DNA of 64,000 bases from Halorubrum halophilum (GTDB taxonomy: Archaea; Halobacteriota; Halobacteria; Halobacteriales; Haloferacaceae), in the NCBI RefSeq assembly GCF_000739595.1, contig NZ_BBJP01000027.1:1-64000 (forward strand), read 5' to 3'. Below are positions 15,215 through 27,089 of this stretch, in pieces. The position numbers and the translations under genes were made by a program. Position 1 is the stretch's first letter. Every line of letters starts with the position of its first letter. A model generated the notes under the pieces. That model had not been told where the DNA came from. It ran no database searches and was given only the letters and a program-made list of their open reading frames with translations.

Positions 15215-16294
15215 GTGACCGATGTCACTCTCGCGGTCGTCGCAGGAACGACCGCGACCGCCGCGATCGACGGGATCAGCGCCGCAGGCGCGGACCCGGA
15301 ACTGCGGGAACACACCCCGAGCGCCGACCTCGAGATCGTCGCCGACGGGCGACCCGCACCCGATTCGGCGGTCCCGGTCAGCCCCTCCGGCTGTCCGACC
15401 CCGGCCGTCGTCACCCGCGCCGTGCGCGAGCTCGTCGGGTTCGAGTTCGTCGGCATCGACGCCGGGCTCGCGGTCCCGACGGCGCCGACGGAAGCACCGG
15501 TCTTCGAGGCGGGCGCCGCGCCCGGCGGGGACGTGCGTGACCCGGAACCCGTCCCGGACGCGGCGGTGATTTTCGAACGGGGGCGCGGGTTGGTGCCTGA
15601 AGTGGTAGAGAGCCAAACGGACGCGTCCGACGGCTCCGAGGCCGACCCCGAACTCCTCGTCGCCGAGACGATCCCCGGCGGCACGACGACCGCGCTCGGC
15701 GTCCTCACCGCTCTCGGCGAGCGCCCGGCCGTCTCATCGTCGCTGCCGGCGAACCCCCTCGCGACCAAGCGCGCGGTCGTCGAGGAGGGGTTGGCCGAAA
15801 GCGGGATCGCCGCCGGCGACGCGGCCGGCGACCCGCTCGACGCGCTCCGGCTGACGGGCGACCCCGTGCTCGCCGCGGCCGCCGGCCTCGTCGTCGGCGC
15901 GGTCGAACGCGACATTCCGGTCACGCTCGCGGGCGGGACCCAGCTGGCGGCGGTCGCCGCGCTCGCGCGACACGCTGGCGTCGAGCGCCGGCTCCCGCTC
16001 GCGACGACCTCGTTCGTCGCCGACGACCCCTCCGCCGACGTGGGCGCGCTCGCGGACGACCTCGACCTGCAACTGGCCGCGACCGACCCGGCGTTCGGCG
16101 AGAGCGACCACCCGGCGATGGCGGCGTACGCCCGCGGCGAGGCGAAGGAGGGTGTCGGGATGGGCGGGGCGCTGGCCCTCTCCGAGCGCGCCGGCGTCCC
16201 CGCGAGCGACGTGCGCGACCGCGTGGCCGCGTTCACCGACCGCGTACTGGCCGAGCGGGAGGCGGGGAGCGCGACGGGAGGCGATCCCCGATGA
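15215..16294 (+). CDS. cobT: Archaeal CobT-type nucleotide-dependent phosphoribosyltransferase family protein
   Basis: 359 residues from GTG 15215. It matches the archaeal CobT family, which activates the lower-ligand base of cobalamin as its riboside phosphate. Recognisable segments are [72 protein letters not shown] and [19 protein letters not shown]. It opens the cobalamin cluster; its stop overlaps the cbiA start. Supplied late in the pathway with CobS, it would help make the nucleotide loop. Confidence 0.88.
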   Translation: MTDVTLAVVAGTTATAAIDGISAAGADPELREHTPSADLEIVADGRPAPDSAVPVSPSGCPTPAVVTRAVRELVGFEFVGIDAGLAVPTAPTEAPVFEAGAAPGGDVRDPEPVPDAAVIFERGRGLVPEVVESQTDASDGSEADPELLVAETIPGGTTTALGVLTALGERPAVSSSLPANPLATKRAVVEEGLAESGIAAGDAAGDPLDALRLTGDPVLAAAAGLVVGAVERDIPVTLAGGTQLAAVAALARHAGVERRLPLATTSFVADDPSADVGALADDLDLQLAATDPAFGESDHPAMAAYARGEAKEGVGMGGALALSERAGVPASDVRDRVAAFTDRVLAEREAGSATGGDPR

Positions 16295-17616
16295 GGGGGC
16301 TCGTCCTCGGCGGCACTGCCTCCGGCGTCGGCAAGACGGTCGCGACGCTCGCCGCGATCCGCGCGCTGGAGGGCGCGGGGCACGCGGTCCAGCCGGCGAA
16401 GGCCGGCCCCGACTTCATCGACCCCAGCCACCACGAGCGCGTGGCCGGACGCCCCTCGCGCACGCTCGACCTGTGGCTGCAGGGGGAGGACGGCCTCCGC
16501 CGGAACTACGCCCGCGGCGAGGGCGACGTCTGCGTCATCGAGGGCGTGATGGGGTTATACGACGGCGACGGGTCGAGCACGGCCGCGGTCGCCGAGGCGC
16601 TCGACCTCCCGGTCGTCCTCGTGGTCGACGCGAGCGCGGGCATGGAGAGCGTCGCGGCGACCGCGCTCGGCTTCCGGACCTACGCTGACCGGATCGGCCG
16701 CGACGTCGACGTGGTCGGCGTGATCGCCCAGCGCGCGCACGGCGGGCGCCACGCCGACGGGATCCGCGAGGCGCTCCCGGACGACCTCGCGTACCTCGGC
16801 CGGATTCCGCCGAACGACGACCTCGAAGTGCCGGACCGCCACCTCGGGCTCCACATGGGCGACGAGTCGCCCCTGCCCGACGACGCGCTCGACGCGGCCG
16901 CGGAGGAGTTGCGGGTCGATCGACTCGTCGACATCGCCCGGGAGCCGGCGGGCGAGGCGAACGGGGCGGAGGCGGATCCCGCGGACGAGGTCGCTCGCGC
17001 CGAGGCCGACCGCCCCCGCGTCGCGGTCGCCCGCGACGACGCCTTCCGGTTCGCGTATCCGGCGACGATCGAGCGATTACGCGAGCGGGCGACGGTCGAG
17101 ACGTTCTCGCCGGTCGCGGGCGACCCCCTCCCCCCCTGCGACGGCGTCTACCTCCCCGGGGGCTACCCGGAGCTCCACGCCGCGGCGCTCGCGGAGAGCC
17201 CGGCGCTCGGCGAGGTCGCGAGCGCGGCCGCCGAGGGGACCCCCGTGCTCGGCGAGTGCGGCGGGCTGATGGCGCTCGCCGAGTCGCTGACGACCGTCGA
17301 GGGCGAGACGCACGCGATGGCGGGCGTCCTCCCGGCCGACGTGCGCATGCGCGACCGGTATCAGGCGCTCGACCACGTCGAGCTGCGGGCGACGCGGGAC
17401 GCGCCGACGGCCTCGGCCGGAGAGACTCTGCGGGGCCACGAGTTCCACTACTCCGAGGCCGACGCCGCGGGCGACGCCCGGTTCGCCTTCGACGTGGAGC
17501 GGGGGACCGGGATCGACGGGGAGCACGACGGCCTAATCGAACACCGAACGCTCGGAACGTACGCCCACGTCCACCCGGAAAGCGGGGCGTTCGACGCGTT
17601 CCTCGACGGGCTGTGA
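16291..17616 (+). CDS. cbiA: Cobyrinic acid a,c-diamide synthase
   Basis: 441 residues. It amidates the a and c side chains of cobyrinate using ATP and glutamine. The N-terminal synthetase half begins with [20 protein letters not shown] (P-loop) and has [12 protein letters not shown] and [12 protein letters not shown]. The C-terminal class I glutaminase half has the nucleophile in [14 protein letters not shown] (Cys ~ residue 330) and HEFHYSE near the end. The ATG overlaps cobT by 4 bp; cbiB follows directly. Confidence 0.95.
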   Translation: MRGLVLGGTASGVGKTVATLAAIRALEGAGHAVQPAKAGPDFIDPSHHERVAGRPSRTLDLWLQGEDGLRRNYARGEGDVCVIEGVMGLYDGDGSSTAAVAEALDLPVVLVVDASAGMESVAATALGFRTYADRIGRDVDVVGVIAQRAHGGRHADGIREALPDDLAYLGRIPPNDDLEVPDRHLGLHMGDESPLPDDALDAAAEELRVDRLVDIAREPAGEANGAEADPADEVARAEADRPRVAVARDDAFRFAYPATIERLRERATVETFSPVAGDPLPPCDGVYLPGGYPELHAAALAESPALGEVASAAAEGTPVLGECGGLMALAESLTTVEGETHAMAGVLPADVRMRDRYQALDHVELRATRDAPTASAGETLRGHEFHYSEADAAGDARFAFDVERGTGIDGEHDGLIEHRTLGTYAHVHPESGAFDAFLDGL

Positions 17617-18671
17617 CCGCGATGGTAATCGTTTCACTCCTCACCGCCGCGCTCGCCCCCCTCGGCGCGCTGGCGATCGCGGTCGCGCTCGACCTCGCGC
17701 TCGCGGAGCCGCCGGCCCGGGTCCACCCCGTCGCGCTGTTCGGCTCGGTCGCGGGCCGGTTCGACCGGTCGTGGTCGCGCCCCCGACTTGTGGGCGTCGC
17801 GGTCGCGGTCGCGCTCCCGATCGGCGCCGCGGCGGTCGCGGTCGGGGTCGTCGCGGTCGCGGCTTTGGTCGACCCCTTCCTCGCTGTCCCCGTCGCCGGC
17901 GCGATCCTCTTCGCGACCGTCAGCCTCCGGATGCTGCTGGCGACGACCGCCGAGGTCGTCTCGCTGACCGAGACCGACCCGGACGCGGCTCGGGAATCGA
18001 TCCGAGCGCTCGCGGGTCGGGACGCGACTGACCTTTCCCCGGCCGACCTCCGGAGCGCGGCCGTCGAGAGCGCGGCTGAGAACCTCGCGGACGGGTTCGT
18101 CGCGCCGCTGGGGGGATTCGCCCTCGGGGCGGCGCTCGGGGTCACGGTCGGCCCGACGGTCGGGGTCGTGGCCGGCCCGACGCTCGGGCTCCCGAACGGG
18201 GGGTCCAGAGCCACCCTCCCGCTCGCCGCGGGAGTCGCCGGCGCGGTCTGGGTGAAGGCGGTCAACACGCTCGACTCGATGCTCGGCTACCGCTCGAAGC
18301 CGGTCGGCTGGGCGAGCGCGCGACTCGACGACGCCGTCATGTTCCTCCCGGCCCGCGCGGCCGCGGGCTGTCTGGCGCTCGCGGCCGGATCGGTCGGGTC
18401 GCTCCGAAAAGGGGCCTCGTGGGCCGAGGAGCCGGCGTCGCCGAACTCCGGGTGGCCGATGGCGACCGCCGCGGCCGCGCTCGACGTGCGACTGGAGAAA
18501 CACGGTCACTACGTCCTCAACCCGAACGCGAGCCCGCCGAGCGTCGCCGACGCGGAGCGAGCGGTCCGGCTCGTCGGCGTCGCCGGCGGGGTCGCAGTCG
18601 CGGTCGCGGCGGGATGGCTGGCGACGGTCGGGTGGCTCCTCTCCCCGGCGGGGGTGGTCGGATGGTCCTGA
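17613..18671 (+). CDS. cbiB: Adenosylcobinamide-phosphate synthase (CbiB)
   Basis: About 352 residues from GTG 17613 (GTGA overlap with cbiA); ATG 17622 is equally possible. It is an integral membrane protein that joins the aminopropanol arm to adenosylcobyric acid. The early motif LDLALAEPPARVHPVALFG, the ESAAENLADGFVAPLGG block and VKAVNTLDSMLGYRS are characteristic of the family, as is the late NPNASPPSVADAERA. The surrounding alanine/valine-rich helices match membrane placement. Its stop overlaps the cobS start. Confidence 0.92.
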   Translation: MTAMVIVSLLTAALAPLGALAIAVALDLALAEPPARVHPVALFGSVAGRFDRSWSRPRLVGVAVAVALPIGAAAVAVGVVAVAALVDPFLAVPVAGAILFATVSLRMLLATTAEVVSLTETDPDAARESIRALAGRDATDLSPADLRSAAVESAAENLADGFVAPLGGFALGAALGVTVGPTVGVVAGPTLGLPNGGSRATLPLAAGVAGAVWVKAVNTLDSMLGYRSKPVGWASARLDDAVMFLPARAAAGCLALAAGSVGSLRKGASWAEEPASPNSGWPMATAAAALDVRLEKHGHYVLNPNASPPSVADAERAVRLVGVAGGVAVAVAAGWLATVGWLLSPAGVVGWS

Positions 18672-19434
18672 CCGCGCTCCGGGGGGCGGTCGGCTTCCTC
18701 ACCCGGATCCCGGTCGGCCGCGACGAGGCGGCGTGGGCGGCGTTCGCGCGCTCGCCGTGGACCTTTCCGGTGGTCGGATACTTCGTCGGCGCGCTCGTCG
18801 CCGCTCCGCTTCTGCTCGTCTCCCCGCCGGCGTCGGTCCCCGCCCCCACGGTCGCGTTCGCGTTCGTCCTCGCCGTCTACGCCGTCACCGGGATCGGCCA
18901 TCTCGACGGCGTGGCCGACCTCGGCGACGCGGCGGTCGTCCACGGCGACCGCGAGGAGCGCCGACGAGTGTTGAAGGACTCGGAGCTCGGCGTCGGCGGA
19001 ACGGTCGCGCTCGCGCTGGTCCTGTTCGGGCTGGCGACGGCCGCGCTCGCGCTGGTCGAGATCGGGACGACTGCCGGAACGGGGGGAACTCCCCTCGCCG
19101 CGCTCGGAATCGTCGTCGCCGCCGAGGTCGGAGCGAAGGCCGCGACCGCGACGCTCGTCTGCGTCGGCGACGCGCCCCACGAGGGGCTCGGGTCCGCGGT
19201 GACGGGCGAATCGTCGCCTCGGGCGATCCTTCCGGTCCTCGCGCTGGCGGCGCCCGCCGCGCTGCTCGCGTGGCCACGGCTCCTGCCGGGTCTCGCGGCC
19301 CTCCTTGCCACGCTGGCGACGGCGGCGCTCGTCGCGCGGTGGTCCCGCCGGCGACTCGGTGGCGTCTCGGGCGACGCGCTCGGCGCGACCACCGAGATCG
19401 CGCGGGTCGCCGCGCTGCACGCGGGGGTGATCGC

Positions 19435-19450
<16 letters not shown>
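18662..19450 (+). CDS. cobS: Adenosylcobinamide-GDP ribazoletransferase (CobS)
   Basis: 262 residues from ATG 18662. This membrane enzyme condenses adenosylcobinamide-GDP with the activated base riboside to form cobalamin (phosphate). Family marks are GAVGFLTRIPVGRDE, the acidic metal-binding loop GHLDGVADLGDAA, and VLKDSELGVGGTVAL. Multiple alanine/leucine helices fill the rest. It overlaps cbiB by 10 bp and cobY by 16 bp. Confidence 0.92.
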
Positions 19451-20132
<682 letters not shown>

Positions 20133-20136
<4 letters not shown>

Positions 20137-21218
20137 ACCTCGACACCGCGCTCGGCCTCGACCGCGAACCGCACGGCAGCAGCGACGATCCCGACCTGCT
20201 GGACTTCTCCGCGAACACCAATCCCGAGGTCCCGCCGGGCGTCGAGGCGGTCTACCGCGAGGCGTTCAACGACGCGCGGTCCTACCCGACAGAGCCGCCC
20301 GCGGCGTTCCGCGAGGCCGCCGCCGAGTACGTCGACTGCGACCTGGAGGCAGTCGTGCCGACGCCGGGCGGGCTCGCCGCCATCAGGGCCGCGGTCGCGC
20401 TCGCGGTCGACCGGGGAGACACCGCGCTGCTCCCGGCGCCGAGCTTCGGCGAGTACGCCCGCGAGGTGCGACTGCAGGGCGGCGAGCCCGCTTTCGTCGC
20501 GCCCGACGCGGTCCTCGACGCCGACCCGGCAGGCCACGCGCTCGCGGTCGTCTGCGCCCCGAACAACCCCACGGGGACCGACTACGAGCGCGCGGATCTG
20601 GAGCGGTTCGCGGCGCGGTGCCGCGCGGCCGACACGCCCCTGCTCGTCGACGAGGCGTTCCGCGGGTTCACCGACCGCCCCTCGCTCGCTGGAGCCGAAG
20701 GGGTCGTCGTCGCTCGATCGCTGACGAAGCTGTTCGGGCTTCCCGGGATCCGAGCGGGGTTCGCGGTCGCGACGGGGGAGTTCGGCGCGGCGCTAGAGAA
20801 CGCCCGCCGACCGTGGAACGTGAGCGTCCCGGCGCTTTCGACCGGCGTGCACTGCATGCGGCAGGAGGGGTTTATAAATGACACCCGCGATCGCGTCCGC
20901 GCGGAGCGCTCGCGGATGGCCGCGGCGCTCGCGGAGCGCTACGACGTGACTCCCTCGGAGGCTCCGTTCCTGCTGCTCGACGTGGGGAAGGAGGAGGGCG
21001 GGCGCTCGGTCGACCGGGTCGTGGCTGACGCCCGCGACCGCGGCGTCGCGGTTCGGGACGCGACCACGTTCCGCGGGCTCGACTCGCACGTCCGGGTGGC
21101 GGTGCGTCGGCCCGCCGAGAACGACCGCCTGCTCGCGGCGCTGGGCGTCGGCGACGGAGCGACGACTGCAGGGACGAACGACGCGGGAGCGACCGACCCG
21201 GGAGGCGAAGATGTTTGA
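20133..21218 (+). CDS. cobD: Threonine-phosphate decarboxylase-like PLP enzyme (CobD)
   Basis: 361 residues, fold type I PLP enzyme close to histidinol-phosphate aminotransferase. In this operon it most likely makes aminopropanol phosphate for the arm attached by CbiB. Seen are DFSANTNPEVPPGV at the start, NNPTGTDYERADL, LLVDEAFRGFTD and the PLP lysine loop SLTKLFGLPGIRAGF. The C-terminal RGLDSHVRVAVRRPAEND is typical of the family. A HisC-type aminotransferase is the alternative but the context favours CobD. Confidence 0.88.
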
Positions 21219-21966
21219 CGCCACGGTGCGCGAGGGCGTCCTCCGCCTGCACAGACCCGAGACGCGCTGGCTCTCCACCGGCTGGAACGGTGGCCGATCG
21301 CTGGCCGACGCCGGCTTCAACGTCTCGGTTCCGGAGGGGTTCGACCGGACCGACCTCGGCGCGTACCGCGACGAGCGTCTGGCGCAGGCGGGGTTTAAAA
21401 GCGAGAGCGACGCGGGACGCGACGGCGACCCGCCGACCCTGTTCACCGGCGTCTCGATGGAACACGCCCGCGGTGCGTGTCTCGGACCGGTCGTCGCGTA
21501 CGCGACCGTCGGGCTGTCGAACCCGGCGATGTTGCCGATGGATCCGGGAGGTGCGGCGGACGATGCGAGCGATCTCAAGTACAACGCCGAGGCGGCGACC
21601 GAGGAGCCGCCCCGCCGACCCGGCACGGTCAACCTGATCCTTGGGACGACTCGACGACTCGCGGACGGCGCGGCGGCGAACCTCGTCGCGGTCGCGGCCG
21701 AGGCGAAGGCGACGACGCTGCTCGCGACGGCGGGCGTGCCGGGGACGACGAGCGACGCGGTCGTCGTCGGCGACGACCCGACTGGGGAGCCGGCGGCGTT
21801 CTCGGGCAGCGCCACCCCGGTCGGCGCGGCGGCCCGCGTCTGCGTCCGGGACGCGGTCCGCGCGAGCCTGCGATCGCGGTACCCGGACGGCGACGTTCCC
21901 GGTCCGGCGGCCGACGCCGAGCACGGCGTCGTCGCCGACGACCGGGCGGAGGTATTTAAACCATGA
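21211..21966 (+). CDS. cbiZ: Adenosylcobinamide amidohydrolase (CbiZ)
   Basis: 251 residues. CbiZ removes the aminopropanol arm from salvaged cobinamide to give cobyric acid, which the operon can rebuild. The gene shows the family segments LSTGWNGGRSLADAGFN, VSMEHARGACLGP, YATVGLSNPAML, TVNLILGTTRRLADGAAANL and ATAGVPGTTSDAVVVG. It overlaps cobD by 8 bp and the adenosyltransferase gene by 4 bp. Its presence means the cluster also recycles external corrinoids. Confidence 0.93.
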   Translation: MFDATVREGVLRLHRPETRWLSTGWNGGRSLADAGFNVSVPEGFDRTDLGAYRDERLAQAGFKSESDAGRDGDPPTLFTGVSMEHARGACLGPVVAYATVGLSNPAMLPMDPGGAADDASDLKYNAEAATEEPPRRPGTVNLILGTTRRLADGAAANLVAVAAEAKATTLLATAGVPGTTSDAVVVGDDPTGEPAAFSGSATPVGAAARVCVRDAVRASLRSRYPDGDVPGPAADAEHGVVADDRAEVFKP

Positions 21967-22673
21967 CACACGACGAAATCGACGAAACCGACGAAGCGAC
22001 AGACGGCGACAGCTCGCCCCGCACTCCCGGCGGCGGCGCCGCCCCCGAACCGGAGCCGATCGAACCGGCCGCACCCGAGGAGTTCGGCCTCGTGCAGGCG
22101 TGGTGGGGCGACGGCAAGGGGAAGACCACGGCGGCGATGGGGATGGGCTTCCGGGCCGCGGGGCACGGCTACCGCGTCCACATGCTCCAGTTCATGAAGG
22201 GCGGCGCCGACAGCGTCGAGGGCGTCAGAGGGGAGTACAACGCGATCGCCGCCATGCCGGGGTTCTCTTACGAGAACGCCGGCCACTACGGCTGGCACGG
22301 CCTCCTCGACGGCTCCGCGGACGACGAGCACGAGGCGAAGGCGAGCGCGGCGTTCGAGCGCGCGGAGGAGCTCGTCGCGGGCGCCGCGGACGCCGACCTG
22401 ACCGAGCCCCTCCCGCTCGACGGCGACCCCGTCGACGGCGTCCACATGCTAATCTTAGACGAGGTGCTGTACGCCGTCGACCGCGGACTCGTCGATCCCG
22501 AGGACGTCGTCGCGCTCGCGGAGTCGAAACCCGAGAATCTCGAACTCGTCCTCACCGGGAGCCACGCCGAGCCCGACTACCTCGACGGCGTGGCCGACCT
22601 GATCACGAACGTCCGCAAGGTGGCGCACCCGTTCGACGCGGGCCACCGCGCCCGGCGGGGGACGGAGTACTGA
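21963..22673 (+). CDS. cobO: Cob(I)alamin/cobyrinate adenosyltransferase (CobO/BtuR type)
   Basis: 236 residues. After an acidic ~45-residue extension comes the P-loop [21 protein letters not shown]; further marks are [23 protein letters not shown] and [10 protein letters not shown]. The enzyme transfers the adenosyl group from ATP to Co(I) corrinoids. It is tightly linked to cbiZ and cbiP. Confidence 0.94.
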   Translation: MTHDEIDETDEATDGDSSPRTPGGGAAPEPEPIEPAAPEEFGLVQAWWGDGKGKTTAAMGMGFRAAGHGYRVHMLQFMKGGADSVEGVRGEYNAIAAMPGFSYENAGHYGWHGLLDGSADDEHEAKASAAFERAEELVAGAADADLTEPLPLDGDPVDGVHMLILDEVLYAVDRGLVDPEDVVALAESKPENLELVLTGSHAEPDYLDGVADLITNVRKVAHPFDAGHRARRGTEY

Positions 22674-22677
22674 GCCC

Positions 22678-24276
22678 GTGAGCGAGACGGGGGGCCTCGG
22701 AGAGACGGGAGACACCGGCGAGACGGCGGACACCGTCCTGATCGCCGGGACCGCGAGCCACGCCGGCAAGAGCACGCTCGCGGCCGGGCTCTGTCGACTC
22801 CTCGCGCGCCGGGGCGTCTCGGTCGCGCCGTTTAAGGCCCAGAACATGAGCAACAACGCCCGCGTCGCGCTCACACCCGAGGGCGAGTGGGGCGAGATCG
22901 GCGTCTCCCAGCACGTGCAGGCGCGGGCCGCCCGCGTCCCGGCGACGACCGACATGAACCCCGTCCTGCTCAAGCCCCGGGGCGACGGCGAGAGCCAACT
23001 GGTGATCGACGGTGAGGCCGTCGGTCACTTCGCGGCCGGCGAGTACTACGAGTCGCACTGGGAGCGGGCGCGGGACGCTGCGGTCGCGGCCCACCGCCGG
23101 CTGGCGGCCGATCACGACGTGATCGTCGCGGAGGGAGCCGGGAGCATCGCCGAGATCAACCTCCACGACCGCGACCTCGCGAACGTCGAGTGCGCCCGCT
23201 TCGCCGACGCCGAGATCCTGATCGCGGTCGACATCGAGCGCGGCGGCGCCTTCGCGAGCCTCTACGGGACCCTCGAACTCCTCCCCGACGACGTGCGCGA
23301 GCACGTCGCCGGCGCGGTGATCACGAAGTTCCGCGGCGACCCCGCCCTCCTGGAGCCCGGTATCGAGGAGATCGAGGAGCGGACGGGCGTCCCGATCGTC
23401 GGCGTCGTGCCCCACGACGACCCCGGCCTCCCGGCGGAAGACAGCCTCTCGCTGCCGGACGCGGGAGACGCCGGTGGCGGGGGCAGAGAGGGCGGCGGAG
23501 CCGCCCTCGGCTCGGACGACGGCGTCCCCGACGCGGAGGCGGTCCGGATCGCGGTCCCCCGCCTCCCACGCATCTCGAACTTCACCGATCTGGAACCGCT
23601 CGCGCGCGAACCGGGCGTTCGAGTGGCGTACGTCCCGCTCGATTCGTCTCTCGACGACTTCCTCTCCGACGCCGACGCGGTCGTGCTTCCCGGCTCGAAG
23701 AACACGGTCGACGACCTGCTCGCGCTACGGGAAGGCGGACTCGACGAGGCGATCCGGCGCTTCGAGGGACCGATCGTCGGGATCTGCGGCGGCTATCAGC
23801 TCCTCGGCGAGCGGATCACGGGCGCCGACGTCGAGGGGACCGGCTCGGAGTCGACGGTCGAGGGCGTCGGGGTGCTCCCGGTCGAGACCCACTTCTCGCG
23901 GGACAAGCGCGTCGAGCGCGTGACTCGGACCGTCGACGGCGCCGGCCCGCTGGCGGGGGCGGTCGGGACCGCGACCGGCTACGAGATCCACATGGGACGG
24001 TCGTCGCCGACCGGGGAGACCGCCCGGCCGCTGGGGCCGGAGAGCGCGGCGACCGACCGGGCGCTGGGGACCTACCTCCACGGGCTCTTCGAGAACGAGG
24101 GGGTCCGCGACGCTTTCGTGGCCACCGTCTTCGAGGCGGCCGGTACGTCGCGGCCTCCGGGACTGTCGCGGTCGGCTGGGGGCGTAGACAACGGTCGGTC
24201 CCCCTACGACCGCGCCGCCGACCTCGTCGCCGAGAACGTCGACCTCGGGGGCGCGGGGCTCGGCGACGTGGGCTGA
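22678..24276 (+). CDS. cbiP: Cobyric acid synthase (CbiP/CobQ)
   Basis: 532 residues from GTG 22678. It adds amides to side chains b, d, e and g. The ATP half starts with [20 protein letters not shown] and [15 protein letters not shown]; the glutaminase half has [14 protein letters not shown], the nucleophile in [10 protein letters not shown] (Cys ~ residue 368) and [11 protein letters not shown] glycine/glutamate-rich linker near residues 262-285 looks like a haloarchaeal insertion. It is the last gene of the nine-gene cluster. Confidence 0.95.
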   Translation: MSETGGLGETGDTGETADTVLIAGTASHAGKSTLAAGLCRLLARRGVSVAPFKAQNMSNNARVALTPEGEWGEIGVSQHVQARAARVPATTDMNPVLLKPRGDGESQLVIDGEAVGHFAAGEYYESHWERARDAAVAAHRRLAADHDVIVAEGAGSIAEINLHDRDLANVECARFADAEILIAVDIERGGAFASLYGTLELLPDDVREHVAGAVITKFRGDPALLEPGIEEIEERTGVPIVGVVPHDDPGLPAEDSLSLPDAGDAGGGGREGGGAALGSDDGVPDAEAVRIAVPRLPRISNFTDLEPLAREPGVRVAYVPLDSSLDDFLSDADAVVLPGSKNTVDDLLALREGGLDEAIRRFEGPIVGICGGYQLLGERITGADVEGTGSESTVEGVGVLPVETHFSRDKRVERVTRTVDGAGPLAGAVGTATGYEIHMGRSSPTGETARPLGPESAATDRALGTYLHGLFENEGVRDAFVATVFEAAGTSRPPGLSRSAGGVDNGRSPYDRAADLVAENVDLGGAGLGDVG

Positions 24277-24449
24277 CCGCGAGGGCTCGCCGCGGTTTCA
24301 CGCGAGCCCGGACGAACCGAGCGAGGCCGGTGGGGCCGAAGGGCCGCCGCCCCGCGATTGCCGACCGACTGCAACCCGGCGCCCGGGGCCAGTATCACTC
24401 GTGAGATGCGGGAGTTTCCTTTTATATGATGCAAACGGGGAGCCCCGAT

Positions 24450-26198
24450 ATGACTACATCGGGAGAGTACGGGCGGGACGACTTCGGGCAGGGCGGCTTG
24501 AACGACGGACTCGACGTTGCCGAACTGGTCGACGAGATCGGGCTCGACGCCGAAGAGATCGAGTGGCGAAAGGAGTTCGTCGGATTCGACGAGGAGGACG
24601 AGCGACGGCTGAGTCGGTACGAGGAGGCGTTCGCGGAGAACGCCGACCAGATCGCCGAGGACTTCTACGAGAACCTCACCGGCCACGAGCAGACCGTCGA
24701 GGTGATCGGGCGGTCGGACAAGGGGCTCGAACAGCTGAAGCGGACGCAGTCGGCGTACCTCGTGACGCTCGCGGAGGGCGAGTACGGCGAGGAGTACTTC
24801 GAGGACCGGGCGCGGATCGGCAAGATCCACGACATGCTGGAGATGCCGATGAAACACTATCTCGGGCAGTACGGGGTGTACTACGACCTCATCCTCCCGC
24901 TCATCGGCGACCGCCTCGCCGACTCGCTCACCGAGCGGCTGGCCCCCGACGCCGCCGGCGAGGACGTCGACGACGCGACCGCGAGGGCGGTCGAGGAGGA
25001 GGTCGACGACGCGATCGAAGACCTGCTCTCCGTCCTGCGGATCGTCAACCTCGACATGCAGGTCGTCACGGACACGTACATCCACTCGTACAGCGAGAAG
25101 CTCACGCAGGCCGTCGAGGAGAACGAGCGGCTGATGGCGGAGGTGGAAGACGAGGTGAAAGGTCCGATCGGCGACCTGCGCGAGTCGGCTGACGACGTCG
25201 CCGACAGCGCCACAGAGGTCGGCGACGCGGCCGAAGACCAGTCACAGCGGGTCGCCGAGATCTCCTCGGAGGTGGCGAACCTCTCGGCGACGGTCGAGGA
25301 GGTGGCGTCGACCGCCGACGAGGTCGATCGGACGAGCAGCCGAGCGGAGACGCTCGCGGAGGACGGGCGGGACGCGGCCGACGACGCCGCGGCGGCCATG
25401 GACGACATCGGTGCCGCCGTCGACGAGGTGGCGGACGACGTCGAGGCGCTCCAGGAGCGCGTCGAGGAGATCGACGAGTTCGTCGACGCGATCAACGGGA
25501 TCGCCGACCAGACGAACCTGCTCGCGTTGAACGCCTCGATCGAGGCGGCGCGCGCGGGCGAGGCCGGCGCCGGATTCGGCGTCGTCGCCGACGAGATCAA
25601 ATCGCTCGCGGAGGAGTCTCAGCGACACGCGAGCGACATCGAGTCGATGGTCGACGGGATCCGGACCGACACCGAGGACACCGTCGAGAGCCTCGCGGAG
25701 ACGACCCAACGGGTCGAGGAGGGGAGCGAGCGCGTCGGGGACGCGACGGAGAGTCTCACTGCCATCGCTGAGGCCGTGACGGAGACGGCGGACGGCATCG
25801 ACGAGGTCGCGGACGTGACCGACGAACAGGCCGCCGCCGCCGAGGAGATCGCCGCCACGATCGACGAGGTGGTCCGGCAGTCGAACCGCATCACCGACGA
25901 GATGCAGGACTTGGCGGCCGAGAGCGAACACCAGTCCGAGGCGGTCGAAACGGTGGAGCAGACCGTGCGCCGGTTGGCCGCGAACGACGCGGACGGCGGC
26001 GGCTCGGCCGGAGCGTCTCGCACGGACGGCGGACGGGTTACGAGCGGGACCGACGGCGGAAGGGTGGGGACGGACGGCGATCGGTCGGTCCCGGCGGGGC
26101 TCCCCGAGGGAACGCCGGCGTTCGTGATCGATCGGCTCTCCGACGAGGAGTTGCGCGCGATCGCGGACGGAGAACTGGAGATGGACGACCTGCTGTGA
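24450..26198 (+). CDS. Globin-coupled transducer (HemAT-type methyl-accepting protein)
   Basis: 582 residues. A TATA box TTTTATATG at 24419-24427 predicts transcription starting at the ATG at 24450, so that start is chosen over 24426. Residues ~20-190 are a sensor globin (YEEAFAENADQIAEDFYENL, RARIGKIHDMLEMPMKHYLGQYG with candidate proximal His). Residues ~200-520 are the cytoplasmic signalling coiled coil with the conserved hairpin DQTNLLALNASIEAARAGE. There is no membrane segment. By family it senses O2 through heme and drives aerotaxis via CheA/CheW, which are not in this window. Confidence 0.9.
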   Translation: MTTSGEYGRDDFGQGGLNDGLDVAELVDEIGLDAEEIEWRKEFVGFDEEDERRLSRYEEAFAENADQIAEDFYENLTGHEQTVEVIGRSDKGLEQLKRTQSAYLVTLAEGEYGEEYFEDRARIGKIHDMLEMPMKHYLGQYGVYYDLILPLIGDRLADSLTERLAPDAAGEDVDDATARAVEEEVDDAIEDLLSVLRIVNLDMQVVTDTYIHSYSEKLTQAVEENERLMAEVEDEVKGPIGDLRESADDVADSATEVGDAAEDQSQRVAEISSEVANLSATVEEVASTADEVDRTSSRAETLAEDGRDAADDAAAAMDDIGAAVDEVADDVEALQERVEEIDEFVDAINGIADQTNLLALNASIEAARAGEAGAGFGVVADEIKSLAEESQRHASDIESMVDGIRTDTEDTVESLAETTQRVEEGSERVGDATESLTAIAEAVTETADGIDEVADVTDEQAAAAEEIAATIDEVVRQSNRITDEMQDLAAESEHQSEAVETVEQTVRRLAANDADGGGSAGASRTDGGRVTSGTDGGRVGTDGDRSVPAGLPEGTPAFVIDRLSDEELRAIADGELEMDDLL

Positions 26199-26362
26199 GT
26201 CGTCCGGTCGCCGGCGACGTGCTCGGAGACGAACCCGGCGACGCGGTCCCGCTCGTCCGTGGTGCTGGCCTCCGCGGGATCGGAAGTGACCCCCCCGATC
26301 CGAACGGTGGCGAGGACCGCCGGTCGCGCAACCCCTAAGACGCGAGCGCCGCGACTGATCGT

Positions 26363-27031
26363 ATGAAAATCGCGATACTCGGCGGCACGGGCGACATCGG
26401 ACAGGGGCTCGCGCTCCGGCTCGCGGCCGATACCCCTCACACGATCACCATCGGCTCGCGCGACGCGGAGAAGGCGGAGACCAAGGCCGAGGAGTACACC
26501 ACTGAACTCGACAGCCGCGGCCTCGACGCCGAGGTGGCGGGCGCCGAGAACGAGGTCGCCGCCGCCGGGGCGAAGGTCGTCGTCCTCGCGGTCCCGCCGT
26601 ATCACATCGGCGACACCGTCGAGGCGATCGCCGACGCGCTCGACGAGGGCGACGTGCTCGTCTCCCCCGCGACCGGCATGAAACGCGACGACGAGGGGTT
26701 CCACTACCACAAGCCCGGCGCCGGCTCGGTGACGCGGATCGCCGCCGACGCCGCGCCCGACGGGGTCGATGTCGTGGGCGCGTTCCACAACCTCGCGGCC
26801 GCCCGGCTCGCGAACCTCGACGCCGACCTCGGGATCGACACGCTCGTGATCGGCGACGACGACGACGCGAAATCCACCGTGACGGACCTCGCCGAGGGGA
26901 TCGAGGGGCTGCGCGCGCTCGACGCTGGCGGCGTCGCCAACGCGCCCGAGATCGAGGCGCTCACGCCGCTCCTGATCAACGTCGCGGAGCACAACGACGG
27001 GCTCAACGATCTCGGCATCCAGTTTACATAA
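26363..27031 (+). CDS. npdG: NADPH-dependent F420 reductase
   Basis: 222 residues. Rossmann start MKIAILGGTGDIGQGLALRLA, then ITIGSRDAEKAE (NADP phosphate-binding), VVVLAVPPYHIGDTVE, SPATGMKRD, VVGAFHNLAAARLANL. It transfers hydride between NADP(H) and the deazaflavin F420. It stands 58 bp before the polyprenyl synthase gene and may be co-transcribed with it. Confidence 0.9.
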   Translation: MKIAILGGTGDIGQGLALRLAADTPHTITIGSRDAEKAETKAEEYTTELDSRGLDAEVAGAENEVAAAGAKVVVLAVPPYHIGDTVEAIADALDEGDVLVSPATGMKRDDEGFHYHKPGAGSVTRIAADAAPDGVDVVGAFHNLAAARLANLDADLGIDTLVIGDDDDAKSTVTDLAEGIEGLRALDAGGVANAPEIEALTPLLINVAEHNDGLNDLGIQFT

Positions 27032-27089
27032 CCCGAGGGCGGCGGCCGTTCCGTTAGGCCTTTGCGCGACCGGTCCCTCCGGACGATAG